Origin: Marinobacter sp. S6332
GTDB taxonomy: Bacteria; Pseudomonadota; Gammaproteobacteria; Pseudomonadales; Oleiphilaceae
Assembly (NCBI RefSeq): GCF_023016045.1
Contig: NZ_JALKAP010000002.1
Coordinates: forward strand, 248,001-312,000
DNA: 64,000 bases
Direction of reading: 5' to 3'
Below are positions 34,331-43,981 of the stretch, in pieces; positions within the stretch are counted from its first letter, which is position 1, and the number at the start of each line of letters is the position of its first letter. A program made the position numbers and the translations under genes. A model generated the notes under the pieces. That model saw only the letters and a list, made by a program, of their open reading frames with translations. It was not told the origin of the DNA and did no database searches.

Positions 34331-35680
34331 ATGCGCAACGCCGACCTCGTCGCCCGCGGCCTCAAGTCCGTATGGCACCCCTGTACCCAGATGAAAGACC
34401 ACGAAACTCTGCCACTGGTTCCCATCAAACGGGGTGAAGGCGTCTGGCTGGAAGATTTTGAAAACAACCGGTTTATCGACGCGGTCAGTTCATGGTGGGT
34501 GAACCTCTTCGGCCACGCAAACCCGAGAATCAACGCAGCCATTCAGAAGCAAATTGGCGAGTTGGAGCACGTTATCCTGGCTGGATTTACCCACGAGCCC
34601 GTGGTCAATCTGTCTGAGCGGCTCATTGAGGTGACTCCAGAAGGGCTCAACAAGTGCTTCTACGCAGACAATGGCTCTTCGGCCATCGAGGCTGCGCTCA
34701 AAATGAGTTTTCACTATTGGAAGAACCTTGGAAAGCCAGGCAAAAAGAATTTCGTAAACCTAAGTAACAGTTACCACGGTGAAACTCTAGGCGCTCTGGC
34801 ACTTGGCGATGTGGCTCTTTACAAGGACACCTACCAGCCATTGCTGATGGAAGTGCTGACTGCCCCCTCCCCAGACGCCTACAACAAAGAAGAAGGCGAA
34901 ACCGACGAAGCCTATGCCTTGCGCCAGTTTGAGGCCATGGAAAAGCTATTGGCAGAAAAGCATGAGGAAATTTGCGCGGTTGTAGTGGAGCCACTCATCC
35001 AGTGCGCCGGTGGCATGCGCATGCACCACCCGATTTACCATACAAAGTTGCGCGAAGCTTGTGACCGCTATGGCGTGCATCTGATTGCCGACGAAATTGC
35101 GGTCGGTTTTGGCCGCACCGGCACCCTGTTTGCTTGCGAGCAATCTGGCATCACACCAGACTTCATGTGCCTGTCAAAAGGGCTGACCGCAGGCTATTTG
35201 CCGCTCTCCGTGGTGCTGACCACCGATACCGTTTACAACGCATTTTACGACGACTACGAAACTCTAAAAGCCTTTTTGCACAGCCATAGTTACACCGGCA
35301 ACCCCATTGGCTGCGCCGTGGCACTCGCCACACTCGACATATTCCGGGATGATAATGTTATCGAAAACAATCGGAGGCTCTCGGCTTGCATGGCCGAGTC
35401 TGTGGCACACCTGGCTGATCACCCCAACGTTGGTGATATCCGCCAGCACGGCATGACCCTCGCGGTGGAAATGGTAAAAGACAAAGCATCAAAAACACCG
35501 TTTCCCTGGCAGGAGCGGCGGGGTGTTCGCGTTTATCAGCACTCGCTAACACGCGAGGCCTTGCTTCGCCCCCTAGGTAATGTGGTTTACTTCATGCCGC
35601 CTTACGTCATCACCGAAGATCAGATTCGTCATCTGGCTCAGGTCGCGACCGAAGGCATCAACATAGCCGTTAGGGATTGA
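34331..35680 (+). CDS. bioA: Adenosylmethionine-8-amino-7-oxononanoate aminotransferase
   Basis: 449 residues. PLP enzyme of biotin synthesis that converts 8-amino-7-oxononanoate to 7,8-diaminononanoate using S-adenosylmethionine as amino donor. Start VWHPCTQMKDHE is the BioA hallmark. FYADNGSSAIEAALKMSFHY, NSYHGETLGALALGD, DEIAVGFGRTGTLFACEQ and the cofactor lysine in CLSKGLTAGYLPLS follow in order. GGAG precedes the ATG. It stands apart from other bio genes here and is followed by rsmE after 15 bases. Confidence 0.95.
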   Translation: MRNADLVARGLKSVWHPCTQMKDHETLPLVPIKRGEGVWLEDFENNRFIDAVSSWWVNLFGHANPRINAAIQKQIGELEHVILAGFTHEPVVNLSERLIEVTPEGLNKCFYADNGSSAIEAALKMSFHYWKNLGKPGKKNFVNLSNSYHGETLGALALGDVALYKDTYQPLLMEVLTAPSPDAYNKEEGETDEAYALRQFEAMEKLLAEKHEEICAVVVEPLIQCAGGMRMHHPIYHTKLREACDRYGVHLIADEIAVGFGRTGTLFACEQSGITPDFMCLSKGLTAGYLPLSVVLTTDTVYNAFYDDYETLKAFLHSHSYTGNPIGCAVALATLDIFRDDNVIENNRRLSACMAESVAHLADHPNVGDIRQHGMTLAVEMVKDKASKTPFPWQERRGVRVYQHSLTREALLRPLGNVVYFMPPYVITEDQIRHLAQVATEGINIAVRD

Positions 35681-35695
35681 TCAAGGTACATACGC

Positions 35696-36430
35696 ATGCG
35701 CATCCCCAGAATTTACACCGACTCGCCCCTGAGCGAAGGAAATCATACAGATCTGGATGAGAACGCCGCCCAGCATGTTGGCCGCGTATTGCGCATGCAA
35801 CCAGGGCAGGAACTCAAACTGTTCAATGGCGATGGCCAAGATTATCCTGCTACCATCACAGAAGCGGGCAAAAAACGTGTACAAGTTCTGGTGGGCGCAC
35901 CGCAAGCCAATCAAACCGAATCGCCTTTGCAAATCACCCTTGGCCAAACCTTATCCAAGGGTGATCGCATGGATTACGCCGTACAGAAAGCCGTGGAAAT
36001 GGGCGTTAGCCGCATTGTGCCGCTCACCACGGAACGCTGTGAGGTAAAGCTCAAAGGCGACCGCGAAGACAAACGCCTGCGCCATTGGCAATCGATTGCT
36101 ATAAGTGCAGCAGAACAATGCGGCCGCGCCAAAGTGCCCGAGATCCTCCCGGTTATGACTTTAGGGCAGTGGCTAGAATACAGCCGCACCTTCGAGCTGC
36201 GTTTGGTTCTGCACCACCGCACCGAAAAATCGCTGGCATCCATGAACCAGCCCGGCGCCATTGCATTAATGATCGGCCCGGAAGGTGGCCTAACGGCAGA
36301 CGAAATCGCACAGGCGGAGAAAGAAGGGTTCCTATCCGTGGCCTTGGGACCACGGGTTCTCAGGACAGAAACGGCGCCCGTTGCAGCCATTGCTCTGTGC
36401 CAGTGGTTATGGGGGGATATTGGCGGCTAA
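35696..36430 (+). CDS. rsmE: 16S rRNA (uracil-1498-N3)-methyltransferase
   Basis: 244 residues. SPOUT-class methyltransferase. It starts with the PUA-like RNA-binding domain (NAAQHVGRVLRMQPGQEL), then the SAM-binding knot: GDRMDYAVQKAVEMGVSRIV, ERCEVKL, AISAAEQCGRAKVPEI, LMIGPEGGLTADEI and LGPRVLRTETAP. It methylates U1498 of 16S rRNA. It lies 15 bases after bioA in the same direction and is probably cotranscribed. Confidence 0.96.
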   Translation: MRIPRIYTDSPLSEGNHTDLDENAAQHVGRVLRMQPGQELKLFNGDGQDYPATITEAGKKRVQVLVGAPQANQTESPLQITLGQTLSKGDRMDYAVQKAVEMGVSRIVPLTTERCEVKLKGDREDKRLRHWQSIAISAAEQCGRAKVPEILPVMTLGQWLEYSRTFELRLVLHHRTEKSLASMNQPGAIALMIGPEGGLTADEIAQAEKEGFLSVALGPRVLRTETAPVAAIALCQWLWGDIGG

Positions 36431-36536
36431 GATCAAACTGCCGTCACGTGCGAGCGAAAGGGCCATTGACAGGCACGTGCCTTCGAAACATGCTTCACCC
36501 CGCAGACATAAACAAAAAAGCGAGTGCGACCCCCGG

Positions 36537-37766
36537 ATGACAAGCCTGTTTAACAACCCTGAATTCTGGCAATACCTCAGTATTCCCGTTATCGCAGCCC
36601 TCATTGGCTGGATCACCAACTGGCTTGCCATCAAAATGACATTCCTTCCATTAGAGTTTGTTGGAAAGCCCCCACTGCTGGGATGGCAGGGCATTATTCC
36701 ATCAAAAGCCGAGAAAATGGCCGCCATCGCTGTAGATGCCACCATTTCCAAAATCGGTACTGTGAGGGAAATTTTCGAGCAGATTGATCCAAAGGTACTC
36801 GCCGCTCACATTGTTCACTCGGTAGAGCCCCGCATCGAAGAATATGTGGATGAAATGATGCTGCGAGAGTATCCGACATTCTGGGAGAACCTGCCCGCAT
36901 CCGCTCGAAAAATGGTCTATGACAGAGTGCGCAGGTCAACACCACAACTTGTGGATAATCTGGTTGACGATATTGCCAACAACATCGAAGATCTGCTCGA
37001 CATCAAAACCATGACCATCGAAAGGTTGTCGGCAGACAAGCAGCTTCTGAACCGCATCTTCCTCGAGTGCGGCGATGCAGAGTTTCGTTTTATCGTGAAC
37101 TCCGGTCTCTATTTCGGCTTTCTGTTCGGCCTCATTCAAATGGCTGTCTGGTACGCTTACCAAAGCTGGTGGGTACTGCCGTTTTTCGGTTTGCTGGTGG
37201 GCTGGGCAACCAACTGGATTGCACTGAACGTTATCTTCCGGCCTTTGCATGCCAAAAAAGTCGGCCCTTTCAATATTCAGGGACTGTTCCTCAAACGCCA
37301 ACCTGAAGTGGCTCAATCGTTCTGCCATATAATCACCCACGAAATCCTCACGGTTGGCAATATCATCGGCGCCATAATGGAAGGCCCCAAGGGTGATCGA
37401 GCACGCAATATGGTGAAGAAACACATCAAGCCGCTGGTGGACGAAACCGCTGGTATGGGCAAAGCCCTCACACAAATGGCCTTCGGCCCCACTGGCTTTG
37501 CCACGCTAAAAAATCAAGTGGGTGAAAAAGCCATTGAGATATCGAAAACATCCTTTAATAACCCGGTGTTTGAGACAGACCGTGCGCGCGCCGTTGAGTC
37601 CATTATGGTCGAGCGTATGACTGCCCTCTCTTCGGAGGAGTTTCAGGATTTACTTCGTCCTTGCTTCCAAGAAGATGAGATTAAACTGATTCTTGTGGGT
37701 GCTTTTCTCGGCTTTTCGGCCGGTGTTGGCCAACTCATTTTTGTATTTGGTGAGGCGTTAGTCTAA
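36537..37766 (+). CDS. DUF445 family membrane protein
   Basis: 409 residues from the ATG at 36537. A longer frame runs into rsmE but carries no family match. The paired blocks IGWITNWLAIKMTFLPLEFV near the start and VGWATNWIALNVIFRPLHAK near residue 225 are the duplicated DUF445 (YheB-like) motif. Membrane helices flank the two blocks, with one at the extreme C-terminus (KLILVGAFLGFSAGVGQLIF). The middle is helical and soluble. Function unknown. A small hairpin (GCACAG / CTGTGC, 37781-37800) follows the stop. Confidence 0.82.
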   Translation: MTSLFNNPEFWQYLSIPVIAALIGWITNWLAIKMTFLPLEFVGKPPLLGWQGIIPSKAEKMAAIAVDATISKIGTVREIFEQIDPKVLAAHIVHSVEPRIEEYVDEMMLREYPTFWENLPASARKMVYDRVRRSTPQLVDNLVDDIANNIEDLLDIKTMTIERLSADKQLLNRIFLECGDAEFRFIVNSGLYFGFLFGLIQMAVWYAYQSWWVLPFFGLLVGWATNWIALNVIFRPLHAKKVGPFNIQGLFLKRQPEVAQSFCHIITHEILTVGNIIGAIMEGPKGDRARNMVKKHIKPLVDETAGMGKALTQMAFGPTGFATLKNQVGEKAIEISKTSFNNPVFETDRARAVESIMVERMTALSSEEFQDLLRPCFQEDEIKLILVGAFLGFSAGVGQLIFVFGEALV

Positions 37767-37875
37767 ATAATTTAATAACCGCACAGGGGTTAGACTGTGC
37801 AAGGCGGTAGTGGGCCTCTATACTGCAATACACAAGAACGTACACTTTCGCGACTGGTTTACCTGGGGGCAACGG

Positions 37876-38910
37876 ATGCCAGGCTTCTTTTCCTGGATTG
37901 CAGGCTTTTTTGTAACGGAAAAACCGGCACCTCCTGCAGTTTCTGAGGCAAGGCTATTTAATCCTTCAAAGCCTACACAACCTGCCATAACAGCGGAAGA
38001 TGCTCAAAGCCTGTCCATGCAGCTTGAGGAAAATCTTTTTTGCTGGCTTCTAGACACCGGCCCCGCTCAGCTTCGCTCTGATCAGGCCCCGTCACACCAA
38101 GCACTTCAAGAGCTCGATCACCGCCTCGCGAACAGAAAAATGGAAGAGCTGCCAAGGCGGCCCATGACACTTCCCATGCTGATGAAGGCGCTTTCTGATG
38201 AATCCGGCGACCGGCAAAAGCTGAGCCAGATTATTCTAGGAGATCCCTCCTTAACTGATCAGATATTGCAGGTGGCCAATAGCCCCTATTTCCGCACTGG
38301 CGACGCCACCATCGAGTCGGTGGATCAGGCTGTTTTCATTCTAGGCATTGATGGTATTCGGAATGTGATTTCGGCAACGGTTATGCGACCAATGATGGCA
38401 GCTCGCAATAGCCGGGAAGCTCTTTTTGCCCAAAGGGCTTGGCGCTGGGGCCTCACCTGCGCCCGCGCGGCAGAGTTTATCGCGAAGTTACAAGGGGAAG
38501 ACGCAAGTGCTCACTTCACTGTGGGACTTTTACCGGCACTCTCCTATATCACCATTCGCAGGGAGCTCCAACAGATATGTCGAGCCCAGCGTGGTAGCGG
38601 GGAGCCGGATGTTGTGTTGATTCGTACTGCTTTAGCTCGCTACCAATGGGTTGCCTCCCAATTGATCGCCAGTGAGTGGGGGCTGCCCCCTAAATACCAC
38701 GCGTATCTAATGTCGGCAGAGCGGCCAGTGCCCGATCAGGAGCAGGCAACGCTGGTAGATGGCATGGTGATAGGTAGTCGTGAAGTGTTACGCCATGCGC
38801 ACCAACGCAACCTGCCTGAAGAAGATTTGGAGCACATCGTTCACCTTACGCCGGAACAAACAGGCCGGGTGCGCGCTGCCATCAAAGCCCTGCTCAGCCA
38901 GCAGAGCTAG
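37876..38910 (+). CDS. HDOD domain protein
   Basis: 344 residues from the ATG at 37876. A GTG at 37810 is an alternative. The HDOD domain covers about residues 90-300: LPMLMKALSDESGDRQKLSQ, then ILGDPSLTDQILQVANSPYF and FILGIDGIRNVISATVMRPM are diagnostic. HDOD proteins resemble HD phosphohydrolases without the catalytic pair and act in signalling. The N-terminal 25 residues (MPGFFSWIAGFFV) are hydrophobic and could touch the membrane. The 3' end overlaps the convergent YihY gene by 17 bases. Confidence 0.82.
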   Translation: MPGFFSWIAGFFVTEKPAPPAVSEARLFNPSKPTQPAITAEDAQSLSMQLEENLFCWLLDTGPAQLRSDQAPSHQALQELDHRLANRKMEELPRRPMTLPMLMKALSDESGDRQKLSQIILGDPSLTDQILQVANSPYFRTGDATIESVDQAVFILGIDGIRNVISATVMRPMMAARNSREALFAQRAWRWGLTCARAAEFIAKLQGEDASAHFTVGLLPALSYITIRRELQQICRAQRGSGEPDVVLIRTALARYQWVASQLIASEWGLPPKYHAYLMSAERPVPDQEQATLVDGMVIGSREVLRHAHQRNLPEEDLEHIVHLTPEQTGRVRAAIKALLSQQS

Positions 38911-40216
38911 TGTCAGCACCGTTTTTCAGCAAAGCAGCAAATGTTTTAGATTCATTCTCCCGCTCGCCGTTGAGCAAATCAGCAGGGAATACCGGCGGTA
39001 GCCTGTCTACAACACGATCTTCATCGCGGCGCACAACCTTAAGTACTTCCCCTACTGTAATAAGATCCAGTGCTCGCCCCGGTACCAGCTGATCACCCTG
39101 TGGCCCAGCAAGGCTTAAAAGGCCCGCGCGAATCAGCTTGTCGCTAACAGCCCGAGTTACTTCACCCGGCACACGCAAATCATGTTCCAGAGCTTCCTGC
39201 TGCGGCGCTTTTTTGCCCTCGCTAAAAGGCCGCGCTACAAGCCACATCATGGCCAAGGCAATTTTTTCCTGTAACTCTGGCGCAAGCTGCACATGGCGGC
39301 GTTTAGCAACGGAGCCTGGGTTTTGCAGGTAATACGAAAGGCTTGCCCCTAGAAGTAGAATCATCCAGTTCAGATAAATCCAGATCAGCATGATAATGCC
39401 GATCGCAAAACTGGAATAGATAGCTGCGTATTTAGCCGAGCCAGCTACAAAAGAGGCAAACAGCATGCCTCCTGCCTGCCAGGAAACCCCTGCAACCAAA
39501 CCTCCAATGGCCGCATACTGAACTTTTACGCGAGTGTTGGGCATAAATACGTAAACAAAAGTGAAGGCGCCCACCACAAGGAAAAACGGTGTGAAGCGGC
39601 TGACTGCAAGAATCACCGAACCAAAAGGTTCGATGGCAATCAGAGTTTGAACGAAGGACGACGAGAAGATGGTAGCGCTCACGCCGATGGCAGAAACCAT
39701 CAGCAGCGGGCCGACCATAATAACGCTCAGGTAGTTGCTGAACCTCTGGGCTACCGAGCGCATCTCCGGCACATGCCAGATCATATTGAACGACCGCTCG
39801 ATTTTCTGCACCAGCGACACCACGGTGTATACCAGCAGGCCTAAACCGACAGAGCCCAGCACTCCGACCTTCATGTTGTCCACGAAGCCCAGTATACGCT
39901 CCGCCATTTCGACGCCCTCAGGCCCCATGGGCTGGAAGAACTGGAATAGGAACGGCTCCATACGCTGGTGCACGCCCAAAGCTTTCAACACAGAAAAGCT
40001 CAAGGCCAGCAAAGGCACAATACTGAGTAGTGTGGTGTACACCAAGCTCATGGCATGCAGAGTTAACTGCCCACTGACGACATCACGCACCAATGCATAC
40101 GCTGAGCGGCCAACCTTATACAACCAGGTCCAAGGCCAGCTTTGTGGCGGATTCGGGTTTGCGAGAATCCAGTTTTCTGCAGCCTGCAGACGTTCTTTTA
40201 ATTGGAAAGAAGCCAC
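38894..40216 (-). CDS. YihY/BrkB family inner membrane protein
   Basis: 440 residues. About six membrane helices in the first 300 residues. Family blocks: LHAMSLVYTTLLSIVPLLAL, FNMIWHVPEMRSVAQRFSNY, FMPNTRVKVQYAAIGGLVAG and IYLNWMILLLGASLSYYLQN. Formerly named RNase BN or serum-resistance BrkB, but the true function is unsettled. The last 140 residues are a soluble extension with a winged-helix look (HDLRVPGEVTRAVSDKLIRA). Its C-terminus overlaps the convergent HDOD gene by 17 bases. Confidence 0.9.
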   Translation of the reverse strand: MASFQLKERLQAAENWILANPNPPQSWPWTWLYKVGRSAYALVRDVVSGQLTLHAMSLVYTTLLSIVPLLALSFSVLKALGVHQRMEPFLFQFFQPMGPEGVEMAERILGFVDNMKVGVLGSVGLGLLVYTVVSLVQKIERSFNMIWHVPEMRSVAQRFSNYLSVIMVGPLLMVSAIGVSATIFSSSFVQTLIAIEPFGSVILAVSRFTPFFLVVGAFTFVYVFMPNTRVKVQYAAIGGLVAGVSWQAGGMLFASFVAGSAKYAAIYSSFAIGIIMLIWIYLNWMILLLGASLSYYLQNPGSVAKRRHVQLAPELQEKIALAMMWLVARPFSEGKKAPQQEALEHDLRVPGEVTRAVSDKLIRAGLLSLAGPQGDQLVPGRALDLITVGEVLKVVRRDEDRVVDRLPPVFPADLLNGERENESKTFAALLKNGADTSSAG

Positions 40217-40246
40217 TTAACGTCCTGTTTTCTATATATCAAGAAG

Positions 40247-40264
40247 GTATCCTGAAACGGATAC
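40247..40264 (-). terminator. Possible terminator hairpin after the LpoB-like gene
   Basis: GTATCC / GGATAC dyad with a six-base loop. In the leftward direction it lies about 100 bases after the LpoB-like stop and 30 bases before the YihY start, followed by the weak T-tract CTTCTT. Confidence 0.4.
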
Positions 40265-40366
40265 GAAACAAAATGAGTATGGCCTACTTTCAGAGGCAGA
40301 GGAAAGCAGGCCTGTCGGATTCCATGCACCAGTGCAACTTTACCGCGCCTTTGCGGCGCATCAGCC

Positions 40367-40969
40367 CTACCAAGTAACGGACTTGTTAGGGCCCCGCTTG
40401 ATGATAGGAGTTTCACCTTCCCAAATGGCCAGACCGGATGCTAGCTCCGTTAGAGACAGTTGAATGTAATATTCCACCTGCTGCTCTTTCCCGACCTTAT
40501 GGTTACGCTGAAGAATCTTTCCGGAAAGACTTAAATCCGGCGCCTGAAGCGTACCCTTACTTTGCACGGTAGACTGGTCAAACTCCTCAGATTCCCGCAG
40601 TTCACGCGCTTTCTGAGTCATTTCGTCTTCAGCGCCATTAAGGCCAACCGCCGTGGTGGTTACAACCTTGCCAGAGCGTAAAAGCGCCACCCGGATTTTC
40701 TTGGTTAGTTGGTCTGTGTCGATCCGTTGCATGGTGTCGTTGGTAATACGGCTGACCACCATTATGTAACGGCCGCCGTTTGGGTTATTCACGGCTCCGC
40801 TTGCAAGCATGTCTTCAACGGCATCGGTAGCCGCTTTTTCAAAATCCCGATAATCCATAGTCATGGCAACCGGGCCATCGTCAGCAGCGGGATCGATGTA
40901 GCGGGTAGGTGCAGCACAGCCAGCGAGAACCGCAAGTCCTGCAGTTATAACAACAGCGCGTATCAACAT
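40367..40969 (-). CDS. lpoB: LpoB-like outer-membrane lipoprotein (penicillin-binding protein activator)
   Basis: 200 residues. Lipoprotein signal with lipobox LAGC (Cys at about 18). The mature domain shows VAMTMDYRDFEKAATDAVED, YIMVVSRITNDTMQRIDTDQ and PDLSLSGKILQRN and ends LAIWEGETPIIKRGPNKSVTW in two overlapping pieces, which is the LpoB (DUF-TolB-like) pattern. In E. coli, LpoB reaches through the periplasm from the outer membrane to activate PBP1b during peptidoglycan synthesis. Neighbouring YcfL-like and COG3014 lipoprotein genes run in the same direction with 12- and 59-base gaps, so an envelope operon is likely. The linker after the lipobox is short. Confidence 0.85.
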   Translation of the reverse strand: MLIRAVVITAGLAVLAGCAAPTRYIDPAADDGPVAMTMDYRDFEKAATDAVEDMLASGAVNNPNGGRYIMVVSRITNDTMQRIDTDQLTKKIRVALLRSGKVVTTTAVGLNGAEDEMTQKARELRESEEFDQSTVQSKGTLQAPDLSLSGKILQRNHKVGKEQQVEYYIQLSLTELASGLAIWEGETPIIKRGPNKSVTW

Positions 40970-40981
40970 TAGGTTTTCCTT

Positions 40982-41374
40982 CTATTTGGGCTCACGAAGA
41001 TGTAACTGGTAACTGGTGGCCCTTGAGTGGGGTGCCGTCGCCTTAAAATAGCGGGTTTGCCCGGTTAGTAAGCTCGCTTTGCGGTAGCCTTCACCAACAC
41101 CGGGCACAGTCATACCCTTGGCATCAAACCAGGTTACTTTCCACGCCAACTCTGCGTCTGATCTCGCCTCAACGGCGAACTGTATCTGCAGAAGGCTCTC
41201 CCCATCGGGCTGGGGTATGCGTTCCTCAAAGAGCTCTGTTACGGCCGTGATGTAAATAACTTCCGGGTCTACCTTCAGCTCTTGCCTATCGGCCAATAAG
41301 TTACTTACTTCGGGTTGCGAAGCACAGCCTGCCAAACCAAGAACCAGCAAGCTGGCGAACAATACTGATTTCAT
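40982..41374 (-). CDS. ycfL: YcfL-like lipoprotein (DUF1425)
   Basis: 130 residues. Short lipoprotein signal with lipobox LAGC at about residue 17. The mature domain LQIQFAVEARSDAELAWKVT then WFDAKGMTVPGVGEGYRKA and the end YQLHLREP match the DUF1425/YcfL family, whose gene usually stands next to lpoB. The function is unknown, presumably a periplasmic immunoglobulin-like helper of the Lpo system. Gap to lpoB is 12 bases. Confidence 0.82.
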   Translation of the reverse strand: MKSVLFASLLVLGLAGCASQPEVSNLLADRQELKVDPEVIYITAVTELFEERIPQPDGESLLQIQFAVEARSDAELAWKVTWFDAKGMTVPGVGEGYRKASLLTGQTRYFKATAPHSRATSYQLHLREPK

Positions 41375-41433
41375 AAGGCGCGTCCTGTTTTGTGTTAATC
41401 AGCTTATCTATATTGCTGTGAAAGCTCATGCTA

Positions 41434-42918
41434 CTACTCATACCACTTGGGTAAACGCGCAAAAGCCGCCTCAGCTCCACCTTGCAAATCCATAATAATC
41501 ACCGTTGCCGGTGCCTGTAACGTCGGGCGTTTCACATACACCAGAGTAAATGGCTGTTGCGGAATTTCCAGCGCGCCCAGCGTCTCCCCCCTATGATCCA
41601 GCAGTGGCAGAGTTCCGTTTTCCGGGCGATCAATGCGGGCAGTCTGCCAGTGGTTCGGCAGCGCCTGCCAACTGCGCAAATCAGCCTGAGTGGTGGCTAT
41701 GGTCAGCACCGCGGCGAAGAGCTGCCCCACAGGGCCAAATTGTTCAGCTGCTTCTCTCTGAAGAACCGCTTTGCTGATAGCAGAGGTAACCGCTCTGGTG
41801 AGTATGCCTGAAAAACGCTCTTTCATTTCAGTACGGACAACCTTACCCATATCCGAAATGCGCTCGGTTCGTATTACCTCGCCGGAGGAATCTGCTGCGC
41901 CGATGCTCCCGGGTACCGCAGAGCGGTCAGTGTATACAGGTAAGGCAATGCTAAAATACGAGGGCACTTGTTGGTTACCGTAGGTCAAAAACAACGGCAC
42001 ATCCAAACGCGATTCCCTAAGCACCGGGCCCAGCCCGTTTTCATACACAATCCACACCTGTGGCGGCAGGGTTTGCAAGCTCTGCGCGCCCGAGGCAAGG
42101 CTCTCAGCTAGGTCCGCATCTGCTTGCAGCATCCTATTCCCGGGGCTCATTTCTGCCACTCGGGCAAGTGAGGTCACAGCACGTTCGTAGTCTGAACCGC
42201 CTTCGGCATTCGCGAGAAAATAAAGGCCGTGCAGGTAGGTGCTGAAAGGCACGATGAACTCCGGGAAAACAGACCATTTCGAAGGCGCACCATAGCGGTT
42301 GTCGACCGCTGATTGAAAACTGCCGCTCTGAAGGCTGTTGCGAACCATAGAGGCTTTTTGGCTTCCCCCCTCCGCTTCATGCTTCAAGGCGGCCTGTTGT
42401 GCAGCAATCTCCTTACGAAAATAATCAACAGCGCGTCTGGTACGATCATTAGCCCGGTTAAATTCCACTCGGGCATAATCATTATTGCCCGATGCAAGAA
42501 ACGCCAGCCCTTTGTAGGTGTTCACCAGAACAGCTTCTGACAGCAAAGCCTTGTAGTCTCGCTCTGAGTCATTAACCATCACCGCCATCAAGCCTTCCGC
42601 AGTGCTTGCCAGCAGCCCCATGGTATCTTGGCCTTTCATTCCCTCTTCAGCGAGGTCGTAGGCTTTTGTGGATTCACTGTTTCGATCGGTCAGGCGGTAC
42701 ATTTCCCCCTGATGCAGCAGTTCTAGCAAATGTTCTTGAGTATCGACTGGTTTGTTTTCAGGCGCAGGGAAGCTCACTGTTTTCAGCGCAGCGTCGTAAT
42801 CACCGGTCACATAAGCGGCGTTAAACAAAGCCAACTGGTCGCGATGCTGGAATGGCGAGCACCCCGACACAAGCACCGTCGCAAAAGCGGCCAGAATCAT
42901 ATAGCGCAGTGCTGTCAA
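41434..42918 (-). CDS. COG3014-family lipoprotein with TPR-like repeats
   Basis: 494 residues from a TTG at 42918, chosen because AGAGG lies seven bases upstream. Longer frames to the right and an ATG at 42900 are alternatives. The signal ILAAFATVLVSGC gives a lipobox cysteine. The following 250 residues are helical and TPR-like (LALFNAAYVTGDYDAALKTV, VNTYKGLAFLASGNNDYARV, FNRANDRTRRAVDYF). The C-terminal part has a conserved pattern ending LVYVKRPTLQAPATVIIMDL. I recognise it as the COG3014 family, of unknown function, which tends to sit upstream of YcfL- and LpoB-like genes. It may scaffold an envelope complex. Confidence 0.78.
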   Translation of the reverse strand: MTALRYMILAAFATVLVSGCSPFQHRDQLALFNAAYVTGDYDAALKTVSFPAPENKPVDTQEHLLELLHQGEMYRLTDRNSESTKAYDLAEEGMKGQDTMGLLASTAEGLMAVMVNDSERDYKALLSEAVLVNTYKGLAFLASGNNDYARVEFNRANDRTRRAVDYFRKEIAAQQAALKHEAEGGSQKASMVRNSLQSGSFQSAVDNRYGAPSKWSVFPEFIVPFSTYLHGLYFLANAEGGSDYERAVTSLARVAEMSPGNRMLQADADLAESLASGAQSLQTLPPQVWIVYENGLGPVLRESRLDVPLFLTYGNQQVPSYFSIALPVYTDRSAVPGSIGAADSSGEVIRTERISDMGKVVRTEMKERFSGILTRAVTSAISKAVLQREAAEQFGPVGQLFAAVLTIATTQADLRSWQALPNHWQTARIDRPENGTLPLLDHRGETLGALEIPQQPFTLVYVKRPTLQAPATVIIMDLQGGAEAAFARLPKWYE

Positions 42919-42971
42919 GCCATTACCTCTCGCACACCCTCTCTCCCTGCACAACATTGCCTGTTGATAGA

Positions 42972-43907
42972 TCAAGAAACCGAAGCAAGGTTGTGCGCTG
43001 TGATATCCACAATGCGTTGTCGTGCTTCGCGGCTGGCCCATGCCGAGTGCGGTGTAATGATGAGATTCGGAATATCTCCAGCAAGCAGGGCATTGCCATT
43101 GCGCGGCGGCTCCTCGGTCAGAACATCAAAACCGGCACCCCTAATAATGCCTTCGCGTAAAGCGTTCGCAAGAGCGCCTTCATCCACAAGGCCGCCACGG
43201 CTGGTGTTAATTAAAAGCGCGTCCGGCTTCATCATCTGCAACTCACGTGCGCCAATCAGGTTGCGGGTTTCATCGGTAAGAAGACAGTGCAGCGAGAGCA
43301 CATCAACTTGAGGCAAAAGCTCATCCAGCGGAATCCGTGAGTAGCCATCAACCTTGCCGGTTGCCTGCCCCGGCCGCGCGCCGAGCAATATCTTCATACC
43401 AAAGGCTTTGGCTCGCTCGGCCACACCTTGGCCTAAGTCACCGTAGCCCACAATACCTAAAGTTCGGCCTTCCAGCTCCATGATGGGGTGGTTCATTAGG
43501 CAAAACATGTCGCTCTTCGCCCAGCGCCCTGCCCGCACATCCCGATCGTAATCCAGCAAGCGCGTTGCTAAAGCCAAAATCAGCGCCATGGTGTGCTGGG
43601 CTACCGTGGAGCGCCCGTAGTTCGTCACGTTCAGCACCTGTATGCCGTGGTCTTTGGCAGCATTCAGGTCAATGTTGTTCAGCCCAGTGGCCACAACCGC
43701 TATGGTTTTTAGCTCGGGGCTTTGTTCAAAATGCTCGCGCCCGAGTACCACCTTGTTGACCAACACCGTATCAAAACCCCGAATCCGTTCAGCCACCTGC
43801 TCCGGCGTTGTAGCTTCATACTTCACAAGACCACCAGTCACGCGCTCAATAGGCCCAAGATCCACATCATTGCCAAGCGTAGCAGTATCCAAAAACGCGG
43901 CTTTCAT
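42972..43907 (-). CDS. D-2-hydroxyacid dehydrogenase (glycerate/hydroxypyruvate type)
   Basis: 311 residues from the ATG at 43907 (AGGAG upstream). NAD(P)-dependent oxidoreductase. NAD site TLGIVGYGDLGQGVAERAKA, substrate/catalytic Arg in NTSRGGLVDEGAL, Glu in GAGFDVLTEEPP and the His in NLIITPHSAWAS are all present. The closest well-known relatives are hydroxypyruvate reductase (HprA) and glycerate dehydrogenases, but the exact 2-hydroxyacid is not certain. It runs leftward, upstream of the COG3014 gene by 53 bases. Confidence 0.88.
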   Translation of the reverse strand: MKAAFLDTATLGNDVDLGPIERVTGGLVKYEATTPEQVAERIRGFDTVLVNKVVLGREHFEQSPELKTIAVVATGLNNIDLNAAKDHGIQVLNVTNYGRSTVAQHTMALILALATRLLDYDRDVRAGRWAKSDMFCLMNHPIMELEGRTLGIVGYGDLGQGVAERAKAFGMKILLGARPGQATGKVDGYSRIPLDELLPQVDVLSLHCLLTDETRNLIGARELQMMKPDALLINTSRGGLVDEGALANALREGIIRGAGFDVLTEEPPRNGNALLAGDIPNLIITPHSAWASREARQRIVDITAHNLASVS

Positions 43908-43981
43908 ACTTTTCTCCTTCATCAACAAATGCTGAGATTAAGGTAGACTGAATCAAACATCCAAATAAGAGAATCGAAACT

